This document shows positions 1 through 9,285 of a DNA stretch of 64,000 bases, one piece after another; the first letter of the stretch is position 1; each line of letters starts with the position of its first letter. This DNA comes from SXVE01 sp036388895 (GTDB lineage: Bacteria > Acidobacteriota > Blastocatellia > Pyrinomonadales > Pyrinomonadaceae), in assembly GCA_036388895.1 (NCBI GenBank), contig DASVQY010000030.1, forward strand, positions 1 to 64,000. The letters are read 5' to 3'. The translations under genes and the position numbers were made by a program. Below the pieces are notes generated by a model, which saw only the letters and a program-made list of their open reading frames with translations, was not told the origin of the DNA and did no database searches.

Positions 1-326
1 GAAGTCGTCAAACCCAAAATATTGCGCTCTTTGTCGAGCTTGAGAATCGAACCGGCGCCGATAAATCCGATTCCCGTGATAATTCCCTGAATAACGCGCG
101 ACAAACCTTCCGAAGACATTCCGAAAATAGAACCCGACAAAACAAAAACCGTCGTGCCGAGCATAACGAGTATATGTGTTCGGACGCCAGCCGCTTTCCC
201 GACGCGCTCGCGCTGAATTCCGATCAAAGCGCCGAACACTGTCGCCGCGAGCAGCCGGATCACGATCCGTGCCCATTGACTCGCGTCCGGCAATCCGAAA
301 GTCAATTCTTCCCAGAAAATGTTCAT
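1..326 (-). CDS. MgtC/SapB family membrane protein (partial)
   Basis: This is the first 108 codons of a gene that runs off the left edge. The translation begins MNIFWEELTFG, has a membrane helix with the segment FGALIGIQRE, then GVRTHILVMLGT, and continues to GIGFIGAGSIL and GLTT. That order (acidic or basic loop after helix 1, VGxRTH-type loop, GxGFxGAG helix) is the pattern of the MgtC/SapB/SrpB/YhiD family of inner-membrane proteins linked to magnesium limitation and acid stress. The C-terminal cytoplasmic domain, if any, lies outside the window. The start is the only ATG in place; no strong ribosome site precedes it. Three GTTAAA direct repeats lie 39-66 bases upstream. The family call is firm; the physiological role is inferred. 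Confidence 0.85.
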   Translation of the reverse strand, partial: MNIFWEELTFGLPDASQWARIVIRLLAATVFGALIGIQRERVGKAAGVRTHILVMLGTTVFVLSGSIFGMSSEGLSRVIQGIITGIGFIGAGSILKLDKERNILGLTT

Positions 327-363
327 TAGTCTTTTCGTTTAATGCCAGTCCTGAATTGTTAGC

Positions 364-392
364 TGTTAAATTTATGTTAAATCGAGGTTAAA
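364..392 (-). promoter_or_regulatory. Three 11-bp-phased direct repeats over a candidate promoter of the MgtC-family gene
   Basis: GTTAAA occurs at 365-370, 376-381 and 387-392, an exact 11-base period. On the minus strand a TTGAAT hexamer followed by 17 bases and TAAATT overlaps the repeats, so a promoter reading toward the MgtC-family gene is plausible. Direct repeats with an 11-bp step are the classical binding mode of OmpR/PhoB/PhoP-type response regulators. Which regulator binds here is not visible. Confidence 0.4.
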
Positions 393-583
393 TTCAAATG
401 CGCCCGAAAAGGAGAGTGAAATTAAAGAAGCATTTTTATTTGGAATTTATGTGGCGTAAATGTAATTTCGAGAAAGTATAAAAAATCTTTCCATAGAATT
501 ATTTTTTGTTATTGAGTTAAACCGGACGTTTGAGCCGACCGTTGATGAATTCAGATAAAACGCCTTTTGTGCCTTGATGAGAT

Positions 584-1099
584 TTACAATTTTAATTTCA
601 TTACGTGATTCGTTCCGACAGTTTTGCCGTAAGGAAATTGCACCTCGCCGACTATCGCAAATCCAAACTTTTCATAAAATTTTACTGCCGAAGGATTTTC
701 CGTCCAAACGCTGAGCCAGATCGTTTCGTAACCTTTCGCCCGCGCCGTTTCCGCGCACCGATTCAACAATTCGACGCCGACGCCCTGTCCTTTCACGCGT
801 TCCAAAATATAAATTCTCTGCAACTCGATGGCATTCTCATTTTTCAAACACTCAACTTCCGAGTTTTCGCGAAGTTTCGCATAACCGACAGCCCTTCCGT
901 TTAACTCGGCAATAAAAAACGTCGAATTCCTATCATTCAAATCCGTTTCGATCTTTTCCCGATCAAAACTTTCCATCACATAATTCGCCAAATCATCCGA
1001 ATCGTCCTGCTCAAAATATGCTTCGTAAAAAGTCGTCACGCCGAGTGCGCAGATAATATTTGTGTCGAAAACATCAGCCGGTCGGATTGATAAATTCAT
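584..1099 (-). CDS. GNAT family N-acetyltransferase
   Basis: A 171-residue single-domain acetyltransferase starting at MNLSIRPAD. The GNAT core is visible: an N-terminal strand-helix region, the central strand FFIAELNGRAVGYAKL, then LQRIYILERVKGQGVGVEL, which carries the acetyl-CoA pyrophosphate-binding R/Q-x-x-G-x-G/A loop, and the C-terminal WTENPSAVKFYEKFGF motif typical of RimI-like members. An in-frame ATG 15 codons upstream would add a basic stretch; the inner start matches family N-termini better. It is a lone gene, downstream (by strand) of the ATPase at 1246-2946 but separated from it by a gap. The acceptor substrate cannot be told from sequence. The family has many small-molecule and protein acceptors. 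Confidence 0.8.
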   Translation of the reverse strand: MNLSIRPADVFDTNIICALGVTTFYEAYFEQDDSDDLANYVMESFDREKIETDLNDRNSTFFIAELNGRAVGYAKLRENSEVECLKNENAIELQRIYILERVKGQGVGVELLNRCAETARAKGYETIWLSVWTENPSAVKFYEKFGFAIVGEVQFPYGKTVGTNHVMKLKL

Positions 1100-1245
1100 T
1101 CGTGAAATTAGGAAGGAAAATTTCCGCTTACGATAAAAGCGCAAGATCGTTCTCGAAATTCGGGTTTAACAATAAATTCTTTTTTGAACGATTTATTTAA
1201 TGGCAAAGAATAAAATTTACTTCCAAATACTGTTTTCATCATAAA

Positions 1246-2946
1246 TTAAATTCTAATATTCCCAATTTTCTCCGGCTTTTTATCCGAACTCGGCTTCAAA
1301 TACGGGGAACTGTCCATTTCGCGTTTGTCTTTGGAATCGGACGAATGCCACCGCATCCATTCGGTCGGCGCGTCGAAGGTTTCGCCGCCGTGGGTTGTTA
1401 ATCTCGGGCGGATGCGGCACATTACAGGCGTGTTGATGCCAACTCCCGAAATAACGGCTTGACCTTTGGTTAAGGCGGGAAGTTCGGCGAGCATCGCGCG
1501 TCCGGCGCCTTCGACGGATTGGGCGACGGTTTGCTGGTCAATCGGGTTGACGATTCGCATAATGATTTGCGTCATACATTGCGAGAGAACGTCTTGATCG
1601 AGTTTTCCGGGGCGCTGCGTGATCAACCCGATGCCGACGCCGAATTTTCTGCCTTCGGAAAGAATCTGCTTCAAAATGTTTGTCGAAACGACGCTCGCAC
1701 CGGCGGGCGCGAAACGGTGCGCTTCTTCTAAAAGCGTGAAGACCGGATAAGGCAGATGATTTTCCGTGTTCGGCGCGGCTTCTCCGCGTACGGTGAACAT
1801 TCTGGCTTTATTGACGCGGCGCAGAAGCGTGCCGACAATGACTTGCTGTTCGTGCTGTTCGATATCGGACAATTGCAAAATCGTGCAGCGTCCGGGCGCA
1901 AATAAATCCCTGAGCGGAATGTGATCGTTTGCCGAAAAGATGCTGTCCGGTTTGTCGAAGCGGGAATCGAGCCGCCACAAAAGACCGTCAATCGAAGACG
2001 TGTTGCCGCCGTCGCCGTTTTTCTTTTCGTCGCCGTATTTTTGCTTGTTTACTTCGTCGCGCAAATCGTGATAAGCGTAGGCGTAATCCTGTCGCCGTTC
2101 GACGCGCAATCTTTCCTGCAAACTGCGAAACGCCTGCGATAAAAAGTGAAGCATTTTGTCGGAAGTTCCTTCGGGCAGAAGATATTTCACGTCCGCTTCG
2201 GTCAGAGTCGAAAAACGAACCTTTATTTTTTCGGGCGTAAAGATTTTTACTTCCGGTTTGTAGCCGTCTTCGGCGAAAAACTGCGAATCGCCCATAATCG
2301 AATTCATCGTGTGATATTCGCCGTGCGGGTCAACTATCAAAACGGCAGCGCGATTGTGCGCCTGCATCAATTCTTCGACGAAAACGCCCGCCGTGTAAGA
2401 TTTACCCGAGCCGGTCGAAGCTAAGATAGCAAGATGCGTCGAAACAACGTCTTTGACCGAAAGCACAACCGGAACCTCGCCGGATTCGCGCGTCAGCAAA
2501 CTGCCGATATGTGCCGCGCCCGTTTGTGCCGTTTTTCGGGGCGAAAGCATCTCGGCGAGCGTTTCGCTCGAAGCCAGATAAATCGCGTCGCCCGGATTCG
2601 GCGGAATGCGCGGATTGACGAAATCCTTGAGCGTCGAGCTGAAATAACCGATTGTTTCAACTGTAATTTCGTAAATCTCGCAGCCGTCGCCGTCCAGCCC
2701 GATTAATGACGAAACAAGCGCAGGCGGCGTGTTCGGATCGGAAAGAAAAACGTCGGGCAGATTGCGCACGAGCTTGCGCGATTTTATCGTGCCGATGATC
2801 TGGCGCTTTTCGTCGCCGACATCCGCGCGGTAATAAACGAATTCGCCGATGCGCGTTTTTTTGTTGTCTTTGGTGATGAAAAGGTATTCGTGCGGCAATT
2901 CGCCCGGTCCTTTGACCGTTCCGGTAAGAAAATCTTGTGCTGTCAT
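1246..2946 (-). CDS. HerA-type P-loop ATPase (DUF87)
   Basis: A 566-residue ATPase of the HerA/FtsK superfamily. Residues about 1-120 form a beta-rich N-terminal (HAS-barrel-like) domain. The Walker A motif ASTGSGKS is at 176-183, followed by VLIVDPHGEYH, and a Walker B strand FTLLEEAHRFAP lies further on. Near the end are a QRPGKLD segment and an SQCMTQIIMRI stretch, as in HerA proteins. HerA forms hexameric rings that translocate DNA, usually with the nuclease NurA in end resection. No NurA or Mre11/Rad50-like gene is present in this window, so the partner is unknown. A short polar tail ends the protein. The start ATG is well placed with the next gene on the opposite strand 217 bases away. 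Confidence 0.85.
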   Translation of the reverse strand: MTAQDFLTGTVKGPGELPHEYLFITKDNKKTRIGEFVYYRADVGDEKRQIIGTIKSRKLVRNLPDVFLSDPNTPPALVSSLIGLDGDGCEIYEITVETIGYFSSTLKDFVNPRIPPNPGDAIYLASSETLAEMLSPRKTAQTGAAHIGSLLTRESGEVPVVLSVKDVVSTHLAILASTGSGKSYTAGVFVEELMQAHNRAAVLIVDPHGEYHTMNSIMGDSQFFAEDGYKPEVKIFTPEKIKVRFSTLTEADVKYLLPEGTSDKMLHFLSQAFRSLQERLRVERRQDYAYAYHDLRDEVNKQKYGDEKKNGDGGNTSSIDGLLWRLDSRFDKPDSIFSANDHIPLRDLFAPGRCTILQLSDIEQHEQQVIVGTLLRRVNKARMFTVRGEAAPNTENHLPYPVFTLLEEAHRFAPAGASVVSTNILKQILSEGRKFGVGIGLITQRPGKLDQDVLSQCMTQIIMRIVNPIDQQTVAQSVEGAGRAMLAELPALTKGQAVISGVGINTPVMCRIRPRLTTHGGETFDAPTEWMRWHSSDSKDKREMDSSPYLKPSSDKKPEKIGNIRI

Positions 2947-3163
2947 AGTTTTAATGTTCGGATGAATTAATCTTTAGAATTATAGCACTTCCTATTCGGA
3001 TAAAAAATTTGTTTCTGCCTATCCTTTTTATTATTTCCATTTGTTTTAGGGTAGAATTAGACAAGCAGATTTCTCTTATACTTGATTTAGGAAAGTTATA
3101 AAAATCCCCCGGCAAAGTCCTGATAAAAAAAGCGAAACTTTTCGGATAAATCTCGGATAAACA

Positions 3164-5404
3164 ATGGAAGGTAAAGAAACAAACGGCTCGTACGTGTTTG
3201 CGTCGTTTCATCTCGACGTGAAAAATTGTCGTTTAGAGCGCGATGAAAAAACAATTTCTCTGACGCCGAAGGAGTTCGATTTGCTTTTATTTCTGATCGA
3301 GAACTCCGGTCGGGTAGTAAAAAAAGACGAGCTGCTCGAAACAATCTGGAAAGACGCTTTTGTTGAAGAGGCGACTTTGACGCGAAACATTTCCTGGTTG
3401 AGAAAAAAACTCGCTGAAGGCGGCGCGGGTGGCGAGAAAATCATTGAAACCATTCCTAAACGCGGTTACCGTTTTTTGCCGGAGGTCGTTAAAGTCGGCG
3501 AAAATTTGAAGGGTATCGAGCAACAAAACATTCAGAAAATTCAAGTTGAAGAAACCATCGAGATTTTACCCGCTAATAAGAATGGAAATGCGGTTCGAAT
3601 GCAGCCCGAACCGGGCGAAATGCAACCTGCCGAAAGCCCCGAAAAAAATGTGAAGATTTTACCCGGCGCGGGAGTCAGGCGGAGCGTTTCGCCGCTTTGG
3701 ATTTTGCCTTTTGTTTTGATTTTAGCGGTTATCGCTATAGTGGGTTACCGCGGTTATTTTCCTCGAAGCCAGCCGGAAATCATTCTGGCACCGAAAATCG
3801 CGCCATTTTCCGGCTTGCCCGGGCGTGAAAGTTCTCCGTCTTTTTCGCCGGACGGCAAGCAGATAGTTTATTCGTGGGACGGCGGGGGCGAAAATGGGAA
3901 TTCTAATATTTACGTTAAACTCATCGGCTCGGGCGATCCGGTTCGGCTGACTTCGACCGACCGGGACGAGATCAATCCGGTTTTCTCTCCCGACGGCAAA
4001 TTTATCGCTTTCGTCCGCGTTTTTCCCGACCACAACGAGATAATTTTGATTTCCGCGCTCGGCGGCACAGAACGTAAAATTTACGACCGGGCGAGTTACG
4101 CAAGCCTTTCGTTTTCACCGAACGGAAAATATCTGGCTCACGCTAATCTCGATTTATCGAAAAATGAAGCGGGAATTTTCTTGATTAATTTGCTCACCGG
4201 CGAAAAAAACAGATTAACGATGCCCGAAGTTCCCGCCGTTGATCATACGCCGCGCTTCTCGCCGGACGGGAAAAGCCTGGCTTTCATCCGCTATTTCAGC
4301 AGTTTTCGGCGCGAGATTTTCATTATTCCGGCAAACGGCGGAGATCCGCGTCAAATTACTTCGGACGACGTTAGAATTTATGGGTTAGCCTGGGGCGCTG
4401 AAGGCGAAAAGATTTTTTTTACGTCATTTCGCGGCGGCAACCAGCTAAATTTGTGGCAAGTTTCTTTGAGTAAAGGCGAAGAACCGCGCTTGATTCCAAC
4501 AGGCAGCAGAGATTTACAAAGCGTAGCGACTTCGCCAGACGGTCGAACAATCGCCTTTGTCGAAGAAACGGCTGACGAAAACATCTGGGAAATTCAGCCG
4601 AATAAAACATCTCGCCCGCTCATACGTTCGACGCGCGCCGACCACAGCCCGCAGTTTTCGCCCGACGGTTCGCAAATCGCTTTTGCATCAGACCGCACCG
4701 GAAATTATGAAATCTGGTTGACGGACGCCGAAGGTAAAAACCAGCGTCAATTAACCGATTCCGGCGGTTCGGCGGGCAGCCCGCGATTTTCGCCTGACGG
4801 AAAGTTTATCGTTTTCGACGCACAAATTGCGGGCGGCGGCGACATATACATCGTTTCCACCAATGGCGGAGCGCCGCGCCGTCTGACCGAAAATCTAAAA
4901 AATAACTCAATGCCCGCCTGGAGCATAGACGGGCGATGGATTTTCTTTTTGTCAAACCGTTCGGGCAGCGATCAAATCTGGAAAATGTCTGCGGACGGAG
5001 GCAAAGCGACGCAAATTACCAGAGAAGGCGCGTTTGAAATGTTCGCCGCGCCAAACGGCAAGGAAATTATTTATTCTAAAGGCTCGGGGAAGGCGGGTTT
5101 GTGGAGCGTTTCCATCAACGGCGGCGATGAAAAACCGATCAATGAACTCGGAGAAGCCGGTGCGTGCCGCTGCTGGACGGTAAATCAGAGCGGAGTTTTC
5201 TACGCTCTGCTTGCAGCTCAAACTCCTCTGGACATTATGTTTTATGATTTCGCTGCCAGACAAACCCGGAAAATCTCCGCCGTTAATAAATTGCCGCTTG
5301 CTTATTACGCCAATCTAGCCGTTTCGTCAGACGGAAACCGCATTCTTTACGCACAGCAAGATCAAATTAAATCGGATATTATGCTTGCGGAATTAGCCGA
5401 ATAA
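3164..5404 (+). CDS. CadC-like winged-helix regulator with membrane helix and TolB/PD40 propeller
   Basis: A 746-residue one-component membrane protein. Residues 10-106 are an OmpR/CadC-type winged helix (SLTPKEFDLLLFLIENSGR, the recognition helix region TLTRNISWLRKKL, wing IETIPKRGYRF). A polar linker follows, then one membrane helix at about 178-198. The rest is a beta propeller with repeated FSPDGKxIAF-type PD40/TolB blades (for example near residues 228, 267, 373 and 500). In this architecture, common in Acidobacteriota, the DNA-binding domain is cytoplasmic and the propeller lies outside the inner membrane, so it probably senses an envelope signal. There is no phosphoacceptor domain. The target promoter is unknown. 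It is divergent from the HerA-type gene, so the 217-base gap holds both promoters. Confidence 0.88.
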   Translation: MEGKETNGSYVFASFHLDVKNCRLERDEKTISLTPKEFDLLLFLIENSGRVVKKDELLETIWKDAFVEEATLTRNISWLRKKLAEGGAGGEKIIETIPKRGYRFLPEVVKVGENLKGIEQQNIQKIQVEETIEILPANKNGNAVRMQPEPGEMQPAESPEKNVKILPGAGVRRSVSPLWILPFVLILAVIAIVGYRGYFPRSQPEIILAPKIAPFSGLPGRESSPSFSPDGKQIVYSWDGGGENGNSNIYVKLIGSGDPVRLTSTDRDEINPVFSPDGKFIAFVRVFPDHNEIILISALGGTERKIYDRASYASLSFSPNGKYLAHANLDLSKNEAGIFLINLLTGEKNRLTMPEVPAVDHTPRFSPDGKSLAFIRYFSSFRREIFIIPANGGDPRQITSDDVRIYGLAWGAEGEKIFFTSFRGGNQLNLWQVSLSKGEEPRLIPTGSRDLQSVATSPDGRTIAFVEETADENIWEIQPNKTSRPLIRSTRADHSPQFSPDGSQIAFASDRTGNYEIWLTDAEGKNQRQLTDSGGSAGSPRFSPDGKFIVFDAQIAGGGDIYIVSTNGGAPRRLTENLKNNSMPAWSIDGRWIFFLSNRSGSDQIWKMSADGGKATQITREGAFEMFAAPNGKEIIYSKGSGKAGLWSVSINGGDEKPINELGEAGACRCWTVNQSGVFYALLAAQTPLDIMFYDFAARQTRKISAVNKLPLAYYANLAVSSDGNRILYAQQDQIKSDIMLAELAE

Positions 5405-5464
5405 AGGTCTTAGATTTTTCTGATTACCGTATTTATTCGATAGAAATGTCTGAAATGAATTTCG

Positions 5465-5512
5465 GACGAGTTCGCGCGATTTGATTGAATCAAGGTTTCA
5501 ACGCCGCTCGTC
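5465..5512. terminator. Stem-loop between convergent genes
   Basis: GACGAG at 5465-5470 pairs with CTCGTC at 5507-5512, and a smaller TTGAT/ATCAA hairpin sits inside. It lies between the 3' ends of the propeller regulator and the coiled-coil gene. No long T run follows, so termination is inferred from position. Confidence 0.35.
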
Positions 5513-5534
5513 TTATTCTTTGAAAGAAGAGTAA

Positions 5535-5759
5535 TTATTTCTCTTCGAGATCAAGCAATTGGTCTTCGATAATGGCTAATTCCTTTCGCAGATTTTGCTC
5601 CATTGTTACGGAAACATCGTGCTGTTCCAGTTGAATAGCCTGCTCTTCAAGCTCATTATCGAGCTGAATGCGTTCATCGTTGTGAACTTCATTTAACTGT
5701 TTATTGATTTCGTCGCGGCGGCGTTCGAGCTGTTCTTTCGTCGGTTTATTTTCTGCCAT
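5535..5759 (-). CDS. Small coiled-coil protein of unknown function
   Basis: A 74-residue highly charged protein starting MAENKPTKEQ. Almost the whole length is heptad-like, rich in Glu, Gln, Leu and Lys (LERRRDEINKQLNEV, LRKELAIIEDQLLDLEE), predicting one long helix or a coiled-coil dimer. There is no signal peptide or membrane helix. I chose this ATG because AAGGGA lies 8 bases upstream; an ATG 14 codons earlier would add a Gln/Thr-rich stretch with no better ribosome site. It stands alone between two unrelated genes on the other strand. I do not recognise the family. Confidence 0.6.
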   Translation of the reverse strand: MAENKPTKEQLERRRDEINKQLNEVHNDERIQLDNELEEQAIQLEQHDVSVTMEQNLRKELAIIEDQLLDLEEK

Positions 5760-5893
5760 ATTATTTCCCTTTTGTTCTGTTTGTTCTGTTAATTTTTTCA
5801 AATTATAACTTCAAATTCCCCGCAAAGCGAATAGGGCGGAAAATCGCGTTTTGTCAGAAGATTTCAGCCTTTCATCACAGATTTCTTGCCGAA

Positions 5894-7027
5894 ATGCGAA
5901 AATTGCGGTTGAATGAACCAATGACTCAAGAGCCGAAATTAAACCGCAGAGCGGCGAAATGGTTTGCAATCTGGGCGGTCTGGACTCTTTTCGGGTTCTT
6001 TTTCGCCAGCCAATTCGCGCTGCAAAACCAGCTTTCGCGCAATCCGCTTCCGTTCTGGCAAATTTTATCGTGGCAGATGGTTTCCGGTTACGTCTGGTTC
6101 GCGCTTAGCCCTTTGATTATTTATCTGGCGCGAAGATTTCCGTTTGAAACAGGGAAGTGGAAAACGTCTCTGCCGATTCATCTCATTGCCAGCGTCGTCA
6201 TAGCGCTTTTTCAACAGGCGATTGACACTTTCGTTCTGACGCGATTGGGCTATCCGCCGAATCGTCAATTTACGAGCTTTCTCGAAGCGTATCAATTTTT
6301 CGTGTACATCAATCTGCATTTGAGCATTTTGATTTATTTGAGCGTTGTCGGCATCAAGTCTGCGTTCAGTTATTACCAGAAATATCGCGAGCGCGAGCTG
6401 AAAACTTCGCAGCTCGAAGCTCGTCTGGCGACTTCGCGGCTGCAGGTGTTAAAGATGCAGCTTCATCCGCATTTTCTTTTCAACACGCTCAACGCCATTT
6501 CCGAACTGATTCACAGAGACCCGGAAGCCGCCGAGCAGATGATCGGCGATTTGAGCGATTTGCTGCGAATGTCTTTTGAAAAACTCGAAGTGCAGGAAAT
6601 TTCCTTAAAACAGGAACTCGAATTTTTGCGAAAATACCTGGAAATCGAACAGATGCGTTTTCAGGAGCGTTTAAAGGTCGAAATGCGAATCGCGCCGGAA
6701 ACCTTGGACGCCTCCGTTCCGAATATGATTCTTCAACCGCTTGTCGAAAACGCTATAAAACACGGACTTGCGCCGCGTTCCGAAGGCGGAAAAATCGAAA
6801 TCGGCGCGGCAAGAAATAACGGAAGCTTAAATTTGACGGTGAGCGATGACGGCATCGGCGTTCCGTTCGGAGATTTGGAAAATTTATCCGAAGGCGTCGG
6901 GCTTTCCAACACGCGCCGTCGCTTGCGGCATCTTTACGGCGAGCGGCATAAATTTGATTTAGAAGCCGCCGGAAAAAACGGTTTTGTCGTGAATCTGACG
7001 ATTCCGTATAAAGAAACGCGAAATTAA
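5894..7027 (+). CDS. LytS/YehU-type sensor histidine kinase
   Basis: A 377-residue membrane kinase. Four hydrophobic segments (about 22-42, 60-80, 95-115 and 135-158) form the sensor part. They are followed by a coiled linker and the His_kinase (PF06580) motif QLHPHFLFNTLN, where the histidine of HFLFN (about 193) is the phosphorylation site. The ATPase part shows NMILQPLVENAIKHG (N box), VSDDGIGVP (G1) and GVGLSNTRRRL (G2). The partner response regulator follows 87 bases downstream, so the two form a two-component system of the LytSR/AlgZR kind. The sensor region has no extracellular PAS, 5TM-LYT or GAF domain, so the input is unknown. A second ATG nine codons in could also serve; no ribosome site separates the choices. 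Confidence 0.9.
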   Translation: MRKLRLNEPMTQEPKLNRRAAKWFAIWAVWTLFGFFFASQFALQNQLSRNPLPFWQILSWQMVSGYVWFALSPLIIYLARRFPFETGKWKTSLPIHLIASVVIALFQQAIDTFVLTRLGYPPNRQFTSFLEAYQFFVYINLHLSILIYLSVVGIKSAFSYYQKYRERELKTSQLEARLATSRLQVLKMQLHPHFLFNTLNAISELIHRDPEAAEQMIGDLSDLLRMSFEKLEVQEISLKQELEFLRKYLEIEQMRFQERLKVEMRIAPETLDASVPNMILQPLVENAIKHGLAPRSEGGKIEIGAARNNGSLNLTVSDDGIGVPFGDLENLSEGVGLSNTRRRLRHLYGERHKFDLEAAGKNGFVVNLTIPYKETRN

Positions 7028-7114
7028 ATTACGTTTGCAAACGAAATCGTTTCAGCCGAATTTCGTCCGCTTCGATAGAAAAGCGGAATGTCTGCCGGAA
7101 ATTAATTATCGGAA

Positions 7115-7882
7115 ATGAAAATTAAAACTTTAATCGTTGACGACGAACAGCTTGCGCGCGAGCGCGTCAAGCGTTTTTTGCGCGATGTCGCCGATATTGA
7201 AATCGTCGGCGAAAGCGCGAACGGCGACCAAGCCGTTTCGATGATTAAATCAGAAAAACCCGATCTTGTTTTTCTCGACATTCAAATGCCGGAAAAAAAC
7301 GGTTTCGGTGTTCTCAAATCGCTCGATGCGAAAACAGTTCCGACCGTCATTTTCGTGACTGCTTACGACCAATACGCGCTGCAAGCCTTCGACGTACACG
7401 CGCTCGATTATCTGCTTAAACCGTTCAACCGCGAGCGTCTGCTTCGCGCCGTTTCGCGCGCCCGCGAACACATCGAACGAAGAAACTTCGGCAATCTCGA
7501 CGAGAGACTCGCTTCGCTGATTGCCGATTTAAAACAGGAGAAAAAATATCTCGAAAGACTCGTTGTTAAATCCGTCGGTCGCGTTTTCTTTATTAAAACC
7601 GACGAGATTGATTGGATCGAAGCGGCGGGAAATTACTTGAAACTGCACGTCGGGCGCGAATCTCACTTGATACGCGAAACGATGAACGCCGTCGAAGCGA
7701 AGCTCAACCCGGATAAATTCCTGCGGATTCATCGTTCTACGGTCGTTAATATTGATCGCATAAAAGAACTGCATCCGATGTTCAGCGGCGATTATTCGGT
7801 TATTTTACGCAACGGGACGGAACTGACTCTGAGCCGCAATTACCGCGAGCGCTTCCTCGAACTTTTTGAAAACCAGACGTAA
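7115..7882 (+). CDS. LytTR-family DNA-binding response regulator
   Basis: A 255-residue regulator. The receiver has the acidic pair D9-D10, phosphoacceptor D55 (VFLDIQMP), T82 and K102 (YLLKPF), all conserved. Residues about 150-250 are a LytTR domain (FFIKTDEIDWIEAAGNYLKLHV, FLRIHRSTVVNIDRIKEL), a mostly beta DNA-binding fold that recognises direct repeats. It pairs with the kinase just upstream. Nothing immediately downstream is in the same operon: the next gene starts after 261 bases and encodes a secreted propeller. The target genes are unknown. Confidence 0.92.
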   Translation: MKIKTLIVDDEQLARERVKRFLRDVADIEIVGESANGDQAVSMIKSEKPDLVFLDIQMPEKNGFGVLKSLDAKTVPTVIFVTAYDQYALQAFDVHALDYLLKPFNRERLLRAVSRAREHIERRNFGNLDERLASLIADLKQEKKYLERLVVKSVGRVFFIKTDEIDWIEAAGNYLKLHVGRESHLIRETMNAVEAKLNPDKFLRIHRSTVVNIDRIKELHPMFSGDYSVILRNGTELTLSRNYRERFLELFENQT

Positions 7883-8143
7883 ATTGTGATTAAAAATCAA
7901 TGTTAAGAGTTAAAGAACAGATCTTAAAAAGTCCCGGAACAAAAAACTAAGCGCTTTTTCCTAATTTTTAATCTTTAATATTCGTACATTTTTGTGGATA
8001 TTTTTCAATCTTTTGAACGCCAATAAAATAAATTTCTGAACCGTTCGTCCCGCGCGTGTTCATTTCATCACAAAATTGTTCTCTTCCGTTTATAAAACGA
8101 TTAAATTCATCGCTGAAACCAAATTCATCCCGCAAAAATTTAT
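7883..8143. other. Gap of 261 bases between the response regulator and the YVTN gene
   Basis: The stretch is AT-rich, with GATTAAAAAT (near 7907) facing ATTTTTAATC (near 7963), a loose inverted repeat that may act as a terminator for the two-component pair. No open frame of note. The promoter of the downstream cluster is probably here, but I could not fix its boxes. Confidence 0.3.
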
Positions 8144-9151
8144 ATGAAAGGTAAAACTATATTCAAAATTCTTTTTCTGTTCGTTTTTACAATTGTTATC
8201 GCCTGGAGAAATTACATCGTCGTTATCGGTCAAACGACGAAACCCGTTCTCGTCGCGCTCAACAAAGCCGAAGGAAGTTTAGCGATTATTGATCCGAATG
8301 ATATGAAAGTTCTCGGCAAAGTTCCGACCGGCGAAGGACCGCACGAAGTCGTTTTGTCGGCTGACGGGCGCACGGCTTACGTCGCTAATTACGGCGCGCA
8401 AACGCCCGGAAGTTCTTTTTCAATAATTGATACGGATGCGAAAAAAGAAATTCGACGCGTTGATTTGTCGCCGCTGCTGCGACCGCACGGATTACAGGAA
8501 ATCGGCGGAAAGATTTATTTTACCGCTGAAACCAATCGAGTTATTGCGCGTTACGATCCGGTCGCCAATAAAGTTGATTGGATAATGGGAACCGGACAAA
8601 ACGGCTCGCATATGATCGTTGCCGCGCCGGATCAGAAAAAGTTTTACACGGCGAACATCGGTTCTGATTCGGTTACGGCTTTCGAGTTTCAAAACACGCC
8701 GCCCGCCGCCTCGAAAATAACGCACGTCGCGGTCGGCAAACAGCCCGAAGCAATTGATCTTTCGCCCGACGGAAAAGAAATCTGGGTCGGATTAAACGCC
8801 GAAGGCGCGGTTGATATTGTTGACGCGGCAACGAATAAATTCAAGGAAAAAATCAAGTTAGGCGAACGCCCGTATCGGGTCAAGTTCACGCCCGACGGCA
8901 AGCAGGTCGTAATGACGATGCCGAATACGAAAGAATTAATCATAATTGACGCCGTAACCCGAAAGGAAACAAAGCGTATGAAGCTCGAAAACGTTCCGCT
9001 CGGCATTGTTTTTTCAAAAAACGGCAAAACGGCTTTCGTTTCCGCCGTGCAGAGCGATTACGTGCTGAAAATTGATCTGGAAAAAGGCGAAGTTTCAGGC
9101 AAAGCCGCGACCGGGCAGGGACCGGACGGCGTAGCTCTCGCGGGAATGTAA
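8144..9151 (+). CDS. Secreted YVTN-type beta-propeller protein
   Basis: A 335-residue protein with an N-terminal hydrophobic segment (ILFLFVFTIVIAW) that reads as a signal peptide or anchor. The rest is a repeated motif typical of YVTN/NHL-like propellers: VPTGEGPHEVVLSADGRTAY, VAVGKQPEAIDLSPDGKEIW, KLGERPYRVKFTPDGKQV, AATGQGPDGVALA. About seven blades fit the length. Such proteins are usually periplasmic or surface scaffolds without a catalytic site. It leads a run of six exported-protein genes on the same strand, though the gap to the next gene (about 130 bases) means its own promoter is possible. The ligand is unknown. Confidence 0.8.
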   Translation: MKGKTIFKILFLFVFTIVIAWRNYIVVIGQTTKPVLVALNKAEGSLAIIDPNDMKVLGKVPTGEGPHEVVLSADGRTAYVANYGAQTPGSSFSIIDTDAKKEIRRVDLSPLLRPHGLQEIGGKIYFTAETNRVIARYDPVANKVDWIMGTGQNGSHMIVAAPDQKKFYTANIGSDSVTAFEFQNTPPAASKITHVAVGKQPEAIDLSPDGKEIWVGLNAEGAVDIVDAATNKFKEKIKLGERPYRVKFTPDGKQVVMTMPNTKELIIIDAVTRKETKRMKLENVPLGIVFSKNGKTAFVSAVQSDYVLKIDLEKGEVSGKAATGQGPDGVALAGM

Positions 9152-9285
9152 GAATTAAATAACAACAGATTTCGCAAATAACTTCGATACAAACAACTTT
9201 TTATACCAAGGCGAAAACTATTCAATCTTCGACCGCGCAAATCTGCGGCTTGAGTTTGTTTTTATTTTATATAAATGAGGAAACA

